A DNA stretch of 64,000 bases from Pogostemon cablin (Eukaryota; Streptophyta; Magnoliopsida; Lamiales; Lamiaceae). Positions within the stretch are counted from its first letter, which is position 1, and every line of letters begins with the position of its first letter. Shown here in pieces: positions 55,465-64,000 of the stretch. The notes under the pieces are model-generated. The model ran no database searches. It saw only the letters and a program-made list of their open reading frames with translations, and was not told the DNA's origin. The stretch lies in contig CM042955.1 of NCBI GenBank assembly GCA_023678885.1, forward strand, positions 19,851,835-19,915,834, read 5' to 3'. The position numbers were made by a program, and so were the translations under genes.

Positions 55465-56165
55465 ACTCCCTTCACTAATTTTTTTTCTCTATCTTATATT
55501 ACAAAGTAAGTATAAATTTCATTTTTTAGTGAGTGGAATTTCACACAAATGACCAATATTCATGAAAGTTCAAAAATACTAATGTACATTATGTCTTTAG
55601 TTTAATTTTTTTTAATTTAACTTACAGGGTAAAAAAGTAAAAGCACGTTCAAAATAGAAAGTAAAAAAAAAAGCTTACAGGGTAAAAAAGTAAAATCACG
55701 TTTAAAATAGAAAATAAAAATAAAATCACAAAAAAGCTTACAGGTAAAAAGTAAAATCACGTTTATAACATAAAATAAAAATAAAATCACAAAAAACCTT
55801 CACTAATTTTTTCTCTCTATCTTATATTACAAAGTAAGTATAAATTTCATTTTTTAGTGAGTGGAATTTCACACAAATGACCAATATTCATGAAAGTTCA
55901 AAAATACTAGTGTACATTATGTCTTTAGTTTAAATTTTTTTAATTTAACTTACAGGGTAAAGAAAATAAAAGTACGTTCAAAATAGAAAGTAAAAAAAAA
56001 AGCTTACAGGTAAAAAAGTACTATCACGTTTAAAATAGAAAATAAAAATAAAATCACAAAAAAGCTTACAGAGTAAAAAAAAGCTTACAGGGTAAAAAAG
56101 TAAAATCACGTTTAAAATAAAAAATAAAAATAAAATCACAAAAAAACTTACACGGTAAAAAAGTA
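55465..56165. repeat. Nested tandem repeats, about 326-bp and about 70-bp periods
   Basis: CACTAATTTTTT...AATGACCAATATTCATGAAAG...CTTTAGTTTAA occurs at about 55474 and 55800. Within each, AAGCTTACAGGGTAAAAAAG and AAAATCACGTTTAAAATA recur every 60-75 bp. Confidence 0.85.
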
Positions 56166-56187
56166 AAATAAAAAATTAAATAAAATC

Positions 56188-56268
56188 GTCGCCTGAGAGA
56201 TTCGAACTCTCGCGGGGAAACCCCATGTACTTAGCAGGCACACGCCTTAACCACTCGGCCAAAGCGAC
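56188..56268 (-). tRNA. tRNA-Ser (anticodon GCU)
   Basis: 81-nt class II tRNA on the minus strand. The acceptor GTCGCTT pairs with AGGCGAC. The D arm is GCCGAGTGGTTAAGGC. The anticodon stem TGTGC/GTACA holds loop CTGCTAA (anticodon GCT, reads AGC/AGU). A GGGGTTTCCCC-type long variable arm and T arm GAGAG-TTCGAAT-CTCTC follow. Box A and B sequences are canonical, there is no intron, and the downstream minus-strand sequence has T runs (from 56186 down) for pol III termination. It is divergent from GCR1, 191 bp upstream of its ATG. Confidence 0.96.
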
Positions 56269-56459
56269 TTGTTGTTCAAAATAATCAAATTGTTATTTTT
56301 AACTTGTTTATCAGTAAACCTACTTTCACAAATTTCCTCTCCTCTGTTTCCTTACTTGAGAAGAATGTTAAAGCTCCAGAATCCGGAGAGTGGCATACAT
56401 GAAAATGTTTCTCAGTTCTGATTCGCAAGTTTCGTAGAGTGAATCGAGCGATTTATGTA

Positions 56460-59400
56460 ATGGCGACGGTGCCGGCAGTTTCTGGGAGCTTAACGGCGAC
56501 GGAACGGGGAGTTTTGACGGCTATTAACGCCGGCGCCTCCAGCCTCTCCCTCGTTGGTTCTAGTTTCATAGTCCTGTGCTACTTCCTTTTCAAAGAGCTC
56601 CGCAAGTTTTCCTTCAAACTTGTATTCTTCCTCGCCCTCTCTGTAAGTTCTCGATTGTGTTGCTTTTATTAACGGTTTTTGTAGCATTGTGTTTTATTTT
56701 CCTCCAATTCGGTCCCTAGTTACTTGTTCCGCACTTGCATCGAAACCCTAATTCACTGATGATGTTAACGTATGCGATAGTTCCGGTTATGTGGTGAGTT
56801 GGCATTGCTGGTGGCTGTCAGATTTACTTTGAATATGATTAGTTGTTTGCAGTTGTGCATATTAGAGTCTACTAATTCGTGCACTAAGTGAATTTATTTC
56901 AGATATATCTTAATTCGTCATAAATATTAATTGAACTAGTAGTCTAGTCCAAACTTATTTTGCTATTTCTTTGTAATTGTTGCACCACTTGTACAGGTGA
57001 ATACTGGGCTTTTATTATGTGCATTACTTGTGATTGGTAATCTGGTTTGACACACTTTACTGAGATCTGATGTTAACTTGCTGTTATCTTAGATATTGTC
57101 GTTTTCAGTACCGTATGTGTGTAGCTGTTTCAATTTTATTCATTAGTCCATGCACTGAAATTTATGATAGTACTTTTTTTTTGTGTGTTTTCTTATGTTC
57201 CCTCGGCATTTTTGTCTGTAATACGCAAAATGTGGAATTATAAATTCAATTTTTGGTCCAGGACATGTTCTGCAGTTTCTTCAGCATCATAGGGTAAGCT
57301 CATCTTTGAGGCAGTCAGATGTTTTTTGCCACCTTCTCTAGATGATTGAAACTCCTACACTAGGAATTTTTTTTTATCTAAATTGAATGTGTTGTGTGCA
57401 GGGATCCTTCGAAAGGATACTTTTGTTATGCTCAAGGCTACACAACACATTTTTTTTGTGTAGCTTCTTTTCTTTGGACAACTACCATTGCTTTCACCCT
57501 ACACCGAACAGTTGTCCGTCATAAAACTGATGTGGAGGATTTAGAGCCAATGTTTCACTTATATGTGTGGGGTATGATTTTAATTTTATGAAACTTTGAC
57601 TTCTTTTACTCTTTCACTACTCAGGCTATAGGAGCTCTATGATTTTGATTAGTTTTCCTGGTCTAATTGGATAATTGTGTTGCAGGAACTTCAGTTGTTA
57701 TGACAGTAATACGTTCAATAGGCAATGACCATGGTCATATAAGCCGTATTGGTGCGTGGTGTTGGGCACAAACCGGACGTACTGGAAAGGTAAGTAGGAA
57801 GAGGCTTTCTTTTCGATTTTTTTTCCCCTCAAAACTAAAGTTTTGTGGTTGGTATGCTTCTTATTATTCCTTACTGATGCATCTTTCCTTATTCTGATTA
57901 TATATAACGTATATCTGGACCATATGCTGAAACAATGAATGGAATTTTATTTTTTTTGATGTTATACATATTATATTCTTATTGTTTTACTTAAACGTTA
58001 TTGTTGGCTAAAAGATGATTAAATAGTCTTATTACTGGAAACAGTAATGTATCAACATGTAACAACGTTCTAGCTGAAAGATGAGGGAATTAGCTTTGTT
58101 AGTTCTTTATCATCCTCCATTTCCTAAACTCTGTTTTTCAAATTTAAAAAAATAAAAAATCTGGGATGGTCAAAACTGGGTTTGAGGCTTTTGACCTAGA
58201 ATAATCTCTTATGTACGATTTGATTCTGGCTTGAAATTATGAAGATCCATAAGCATTGGAAATTCTATGCAACTACTTTTAGAAGTACAAAAAATTACTA
58301 CTTGATAAAAAAATCTAAGCATATAATTAGTGAGTGTTATTTTATATATGTACCACTATATCTATTTTTTTATTTTATATTCAATGCATGATAACTTATA
58401 ATTACGAAACTTATATCTGATCTCAATGTAGTTCTTGTGTATATATGTGTGGATACTTTTTACAACATTTTTTCATATTCCATTTTGCAACTTTTTTTTC
58501 TCCTTGTACAATTACATTCTCATTTCCACAGCCATGTCACATCAATTATAATCATTAATCTCCCTCCCTTACTTTTTTGTCTCATTCATCATACAAAAAA
58601 ATTAATCACTCTTCTTCATATGACAATTGGAAAATGAAAAATTTCCAACAAGACATATTACCTTAAGAGTTTTATCAATCTAATGGTAGATCATGACTTG
58701 GTTTAGAAAATGCAAAATTTAGATTCTTACTGTTATTCTTATTTGTTAATGCAGGTGGTTCATTTTATAACATTTTATGCGCCTCTGTGGGGTGCAATTC
58801 TTTTCAACGGGTTCACCTATTTCCAAGTGATACGCATGTTAAATAATGCCACTCGTGTATGTAGTCATCTGTCTATTTTCCCGGATATTATTTATGAGCT
58901 TGTGGATTGGGACTGAGGCATACATGTGTGTTTGTTTGGCGGATTAAATCCATGGTGCTATAATTTGTTTACAGATGGCAGTGGGAATGTCAGAACGGGG
59001 GTATCAATCAGCTGCACGGTCAGATGTGAAGGTGGATTTTCTTCTCTATCCACATTGACTGTCCAAAATCTGAGACATTAATATGCATCCTTATTCACCA
59101 AATCAGTTAGTCCACTTTCTGCCTCTCTCTGGTTCAAGCCTATTGGTGGCATGGATACATACCACTAATTTCTCAGCAAATCATGCTTCAGTCCTATAGG
59201 AGTATTTGATATTGAATGTTTGATTGAAAAATGCCTGTGAATTTCAATTCTCTATACCATATCTCTAAACTTCTTGGGTTCTGGCAGAGTTGCATACATT
59301 TTATGCGTGGCTCTTTACTTATTGTTGAAAATTCTGTCTGTTACTGATTAGGCTCAATTTTTCCCTCTTCATAGGAGATCTGATGGTTTATCATCATATG

Positions 59401-60437
59401 TCTTTAATTAGACAGAGCTGCAGTTCCGATTGATTTGTTTGCTGAGTCGTACTTACACTAAGTCATTGCTACTCCTGGAATATACAATTTCATTTAATTT
59501 TCTTCATTCTACTTGTGCTTCCTTGACAGGCCCTGAATCGATGGGGTTACTATCCACTCATTCTAATTGGGTCATGGTTCTTCGGAACAATCAATCGCAT
59601 ACATGACTTCATCGAACCAGGTCAAAAAATCTTTTGGCTTTCTGTTCTTGATGTTGGCATGGCTGCACTTATGGTAAGTCTGATACTTTTATCAACTCTG
59701 TTTACTGAGATTCTGCTGTCTCCCACCCCCCCCCCCCCCCCCCCCCCCACACACACACACATCATTATAATTTTTCTACATCTTGTGCATTTTAAGGGAC
59801 TCTTCAACTCAATAGCATATGGTCTCAACTCTTCGGTGCGCATGGCCATTTATGAGAGATTGGATCTGTAAGTCATCAGATTGAGTTATTATCATTAGGC
59901 AAAAGCTCCTGTGCGCCCGGGGACACGGAAAGATGCTCCGTGTCCCCATGTGAACACAACCCTCCCCTCCAATCCTATTTAAACCTATGTATTGCTAGGG
60001 GTTTAAATTGTAAAGGGGCATGAAAATTGTAAAGGCGCACGGAACACGCACGGAATGTGTTCCGTGCGCCCGGGTGCACAAGAGCCTCACTCTTATCATT
60101 ATCCATCCATGAGGCGTACTTCCTGTTTCTTTATCTTATTTTCTAGTACAATTTTTCGACCTTATAATTTGTAAAACTACTACTACAGCTTTTCCAATAG
60201 AGTAAAAACTAAACTATATCCTCATCTCAACTCAAATTTAATGACATTATCAGTTGAATTAAGTTTTTCTTTACAAAACTCTGCCTTTTTTTTAAGTGTG
60301 ATATTTGTACTGAATAATTACTTTTTCGTTGCAGGTTACCAGAGAGGTTTAGAAGATGGTTTCCCAAGAGTTTGAGGTCAAGAGGACAGCAGCAGGAGAG
60401 TGAACTAGTTTCACTTAAGATTGGGGACATTCAATAG
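56460..60437 (+). CDS. GCR1: GCR1-type seven-transmembrane G-protein-coupled-receptor-like protein
   Basis: Plasma-membrane 7TM protein of the cAMP-receptor-like family. Arabidopsis GCR1 is linked to heterotrimeric G-protein and hormone responses, though its status as a true GPCR is debated. Nine exons with GT...AG introns join to 966 nt (321 residues; Arabidopsis about 326): 56460-56642, 57262-57293, 57402-57571, 57686-57789, 58755-58856, 58975-59031, 59530-59673, 59797-59867, 60335-60437. The ATG at 56460 (MATVPAVSG) is the first in the frame. Helices include SLVGSSFIVLCYFLF, LVFFLALSDMFCSFFSIIG, HFFCVASFLWTTTIAFTLHR, VVHFITFYAPLWGAILFNG and YPLILIGSWFFGTINRIHDF. Other conserved segments are GAWCW, NNATRMAVGMSERGYQ and a short Ser/Gln-rich tail ending LKIGDIQ. 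Exon 2 is a 32-nt microexon. Intron 7 has a C23 run and intron 8 holds a MITE (59898-60092). All splice phases agree, so the gene looks intact. Confidence 0.95.
59726..59761. repeat. C23 followed by (AC)n in GCR1 intron 7
   Basis: Homopolymer of 23 C then about six AC units, ending 35 bp before the exon 8 acceptor (AAG at 59796). Confidence 0.9.
59898..60092. mobile_element. Mutator-like MITE, copy 2 of 3 (GCR1 intron 8)
   Basis: 195 bp, same family as 43207-43395, flanked by the perfect 9-bp duplication TTATCATTA (59889-59897, 60093-60101). Left hairpin GGGGACACGG...CCGTGTCCCC, right hairpin GGCGCACGGAA...TTCCGTGCGCC with a small internal duplication of GCACGGAA. Lies 242 bp before the last exon. 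Confidence 0.92.
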
Positions 60438-60800
60438 CTGTTGACTTATTAATCCTTGGTGTTTGCTAAAAATAGTTGACCAGGAACAATCTATGTGAAG
60501 GGGGATACTTGCTCTCCGTACGTTTGAGCTATCGGTGATGAACAGGTATGAATATGATACTGGGCACTATTTGATTGCCCCAATTCTTCCGTCGAACATT
60601 GAATTGTTTGCTGTGTTGCTCTGATCAATCGCCTTTAAAATGGTGATGGGGATGGTTGTTTCTATACATTCTGGAATTAGTTTCTTTAAAAAAAATCGTA
60701 ATGATCTTTATTTTGATGGTGTATTATCATGTTAGTACATTGAATCAGTTGTTGAGTTCTGATGTATTTTTGTTCAAAAAAAAAAAAAAGTTAAATGCTT
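60438..60800 (+). other. GCR1 3' untranslated region (approximate)
   Basis: Follows the TAG at 60435-60437. An A-rich tract occurs at 60777-60789. The exact poly(A) site is not evident. Confidence 0.4.
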
Positions 60801-60947
60801 AAACATTAAACCTAAGGCTAGGTTTGTTTTAAGTTTTTTTATTCCAAATTTAGAATTATGTATTAAATTCTTTGTTCTAGTTGATTTTTAGCAAATTCAA
60901 ATTACATAAACCACACATAACTCATTGAAAATTTACCTTATTTAAAT

Positions 60948-61130
60948 GGCAAAAGCTCCTGTGCGCCCGGGGACACGGAAAGATGCTCCGTGTCCCCGTG
61001 TGAACACAGCCTCTCCTCCAATCATATTTAAACCTATGTATTGCTAGGGGTTTAAATTGTAAAGGGGCATGAAAATTGTAAAGGCGCACGGAATTTGCTC
61101 CGTGCGCCCGGGTGCACAGGAGCCTCACTC
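60948..61130. mobile_element. Mutator-like MITE, copy 3 of 3
   Basis: 183 bp from GGCAAAAGCTCCTGTGCG to GCACAGGAGCCTCACTC with the perfect 9-bp duplication TATTTAAAT (60939-60947, 61131-61139). Differs from copy 2 by few changes. It has the best-preserved termini, CTCCTGTGC versus GCACAGGAG. Confidence 0.92.
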
Positions 61131-61139
61131 TATTTAAAT

Positions 61140-63419
61140 TTCTAAAACTATATATATTAACATTATTTATTAAAATTATGAAATTCTTAAACCCTAAATT
61201 TGAATTGTTATTTCAACTTAAAGTCAAAAGGTTAACGTAATGTTTAAAATTGCATAAATCTATTTATTCATAGGGATTAAGGGCGAGGCATAATTCACAC
61301 CATTGACTTACTATCTAAATAACGGCTTTAATTTATTAAGGATAATTGATTAGTTAATTGTGTGTTATGATTTTATACGCAAGTAATAAAAGTAGAAAAG
61401 AAACAATATGTGAAACAGATGGCGCCACTCTGACCTTTTCCAGTAGTTTACTTATAGTTGGTAGGTGTTTGTCTTTGTCTGAAATTGGTAATTGGTTAAC
61501 TAAAAAGATTGTATTACAGTATTACACCCTATTACATTTATATTTTATTCGTTTATGCATATTATATCTCTCCAGGTTAATGGAGTCCAATTCTCTATTC
61601 ACAGGATTTCAATTTATATTTTAAATCGTGTTTTTTATTAGAATATTATATTAAAAAAATATAATTGAACCTTGGACAATTGTCTTGACATTGCTGATCT
61701 TTCATTCTTATGATTGAGTAATTTTTAGAGTATAATTGTAATTAATCACAAACTTACTTTTTTTTTTATAACTTATTTTAGGGTAATTATGGAATGCATC
61801 TGATGCATTATGCACTACTAGACTCCATATTTTATTCTTATAGTAATTCATAAAATTTTCATGGATTTAATTATTTTCTCAACTCAAAATTAAAGAGTGT
61901 GTACGTAAAAAGAGACAAATAAAAGAAGTTAATATATCATTATTTTTGTTTCGACTGAAAAAAAGGTAATTGAAAAAAAAACTCGTATTTTTAACAAACA
62001 AATAACCCTTTCAAGAACAAGTTGCATCTCAATTTGATGGATAATTTGAATGGAGGAAAACAAATTGTGTGGACAATAAATATAAGTAGAAATGAAAAAT
62101 ATTTTACGTTTTAAAATTATTTCTTACAAAGCATTTTATGCATGGACTGGCATTACAAGCAATGTTTGGCGTCAAAATTTGATTAAATAATTTTATAAAA
62201 TGTATAAATGGATGGTTAATATAGACGTAAAAAAAAGTAGAAAAATTTAAGTCAAAATATGATTAAATAAATTTTATAAAATGAATAAATGGATGGTTAA
62301 TATAGACGTAAAAAGAAGTACAAAAATTTAAGGTTAATATTGTTTTATTATATTTTATATGATGATATTATCCCAATTTATAAGAATATGAAGAAAATTT
62401 ATTTACGTTTGTATCCTTTATTCTATCCGTACAAAGAGTATAAATATTAGGATTTTGTATGTACTAATATTCAATATGCCGTTAATAAAAAATTTTGTTA
62501 CTCTCTCCTTCTACATTTTTCTTTTCTTCTGGATGTTTCTTTTACTAAATAGTCACATCAAATACTTTACAATAAATACTTCAATTTTACTGTCTTTTAC
62601 ATCTATATATTTATAAATAGAAGTTAAAAATATACATAAAACCAACTCTATGAGAAAACTAACTACTACTTTTTATTAGCCAGAATGCTAATAATTCATG
62701 TATTCATTACACAAAATTGTCAAACCAAATCACTTGAACTAGTAACTTTCATTGTGTCAAAAGTTAGTTCAACTTGATTCAATAAAAGATTAAATAGACT
62801 TGTAACGTTAAAAATAATTTAATCTTAAATCATGTTGGTTAGTTAACATGATTGTGTTTAATTAATTAAAGCTTATTTAAAACGTTGCTTAAATGAAAAT
62901 GCAACCGATTTATTTAGCTCAAACTCAAAATGATATGGTCCAATGAACTTAATGGCATATAGTTTGTTTAGATCAACTTGATTAGTTTGATATTGATATT
63001 AATTGTTTGATATTCAACATTATTAAAGTTCGTAATTATTAGCTAGTTAATATTTAATTAATGTGAATTCTAGATAAATATCAATGGACTCAACTAATTT
63101 AATCGGATAATTAAATTTCAAATTATGTCTTCATTGTATCACTTTTATTCTAATTAATTAAGCAAACACCACAAGAATTGTTTTCTATAGTCTTATTTAG
63201 TTTATTTTTCACTGTCCAACTAAACAAAATTACAAAGATTGATTGCTGTATTTTATTAACTCAAGGCTAGGTCCAAGTCATTTGTTTTGCAAATACAAAA
63301 TGAATAACTTACAGGCACGTAATATTAAATTGAGGAAACAAATGCTTATTTATCTGAAAAAATAAATAATATTGGTATATATTACAAATTTCTTTAGATC
63401 TGAGATCCCTAATTTCATA
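61140..63419. other. AT-rich intergenic, no gene seen
   Basis: No supported coding frame on either strand. An 81-bp tandem duplication lies at 62171-62335 (GATTAAATAA.TTTTATAAAATG...GGATGGTTAATATAGACGTA). Confidence 0.6.
62171..62335. repeat. 81-bp tandem duplication
   Basis: Units start at GTCAAAAT 62171 and 62252 and share GAATAAATGGATGGTTAATA-type text ending ACGTAAAAA.AAGTA. Confidence 0.8.
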
Positions 63420-63706
63420 CTCCCTCCGTCCCATACTTATCTTCACACTTTCCGTTTTCGTCTGTCCCACACTTATGTTCACCACCCAAAAAATGAAATT
63501 TCACGTTAACCCACAACCTCAAAAGTTATCTTAATTTCAAAAATATCACTCTCACCTAACACATATAACATACTTTATAATTTATTTATTTATTACCTAA
63601 AAATACCACAATACCCCTTAAAAGTCAATAAAATTGATAAAAAAAATAAATTTTCTTAAACTCCGTATCTACAGTGTCGATGAACTTAACTCCGGGACGG
63701 AGGGAG
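63420..63706. mobile_element. Stowaway-type (Tc1/mariner) MITE
   Basis: 287 bp with terminal inverted repeats CTCCCTCCGTCCC / GGGACGGAGGGAG and TA target duplication (63418-63419, 63707-63708). It is non-coding, as expected for the family. Confidence 0.9.
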
Positions 63707-64000
63707 TATTATTTTGTCCACCAACATGTGATATGTCACATAAAAATACAAAATTATCACACGATGGGAATATCTGTAAATTATTATATTTTTTTTAAAT
63801 GCTATTTTTCCACCAATTAATATAGTATACCATATATTCTCTTAGTCTCATTTCATTTCAGATGTCACACTTTTCATTTTGGGTTGTTCCACAAAAAATT
63901 GCACCTTCTTAAAAAACAAAAAGTCAAATACAATCACTCTTCCTCAAACACTTTATTTACCAAAAAAATCATCTTTACCTAATACACCTAACATATTTTA
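63707..64000. other. Intergenic to window end
   Basis: AT-rich. From about 63838 the text TAGTCTCATTTCATTTCAGATGTCACAC resembles the inner left part of a CTCCC-type MITE, cut by the window edge. No gene. Confidence 0.35.

Overview
This window is nuclear DNA from a flowering plant, almost certainly a eudicot. The evidence is CC-NBS-LRR resistance genes, a spliced GCR1-type seven-transmembrane receptor gene, plant Ty3/gypsy retrotransposons of two lineages, CACTA, hAT, Mutator-like and Stowaway DNA elements, and a nuclear tRNA-Ser(GCU). The species cannot be fixed from the sequence alone.

Layout. 1-3.4 kb: a tandemly duplicated AT-rich segment that may carry exons of a minus-strand gene with a TATA-like promoter near 3.35 kb. 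3.5-5.6 kb: intergenic, with one exon-like fragment. 5.65-9.52 kb: NLR-1, a long open CC-NBS-LRR frame whose expected start codon is missing. 10.28-21.75 kb: a nest of transposons. A short CACTA-type element has a full-length Athila-like gag-protease retrotransposon in its left end and an inverted solo LTR in its right end. 22.1-23.0 kb: exons of a dead AMP deaminase copy. 23.6-26.0 kb: a segmental duplication, a GAGCTCG-rich repeat and a ~172-bp tandem repeat. 26.34-30.12 kb: NLR-2, a close paralogue of NLR-1 killed by two stop codons and a frameshift. 30.91-39.26 kb: a young full-length Tekay/Del-type chromovirus with an extra 140-codon ORF ahead of gag, inserted just upstream of a receptor-like-protein pseudogene. 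39.3-44 kb: fragments of unrelated host genes (RLP, glycosyltransferase, casein kinase 1, an unidentified gene, an OXS3-like gene) plus a LINE remnant. 44-52 kb: an Athila-type LTR remnant carrying a hAT element, a second hAT element with a long perfect hairpin, and two segmental duplications. 52-56.2 kb: tandem and interspersed repeats. 56.19-60.44 kb: tRNA-Ser and a nine-exon GCR1 gene, the only clearly intact ordinary gene. 60.4-64 kb: AT-rich sequence with two small elements.

The likely functional content is small: GCR1 (G-protein-related signalling), the tRNA, and possibly NLR-1 (immune receptor). The two NLRs are tandem paralogues about 17 kb apart, separated mainly by transposons. Most of the rest records transposition, nested insertion, local duplication and gene-fragment scattering. 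The most noteworthy items are the pre-gag ORF of the chromovirus, a MITE family with three 9-bp-TSD copies and paired hairpins, the three-layer nest at 10-22 kb, and a hairpin core (TTCGAGGACGAA) shared by two different retrotransposon lineages just upstream of their polypurine tracts.
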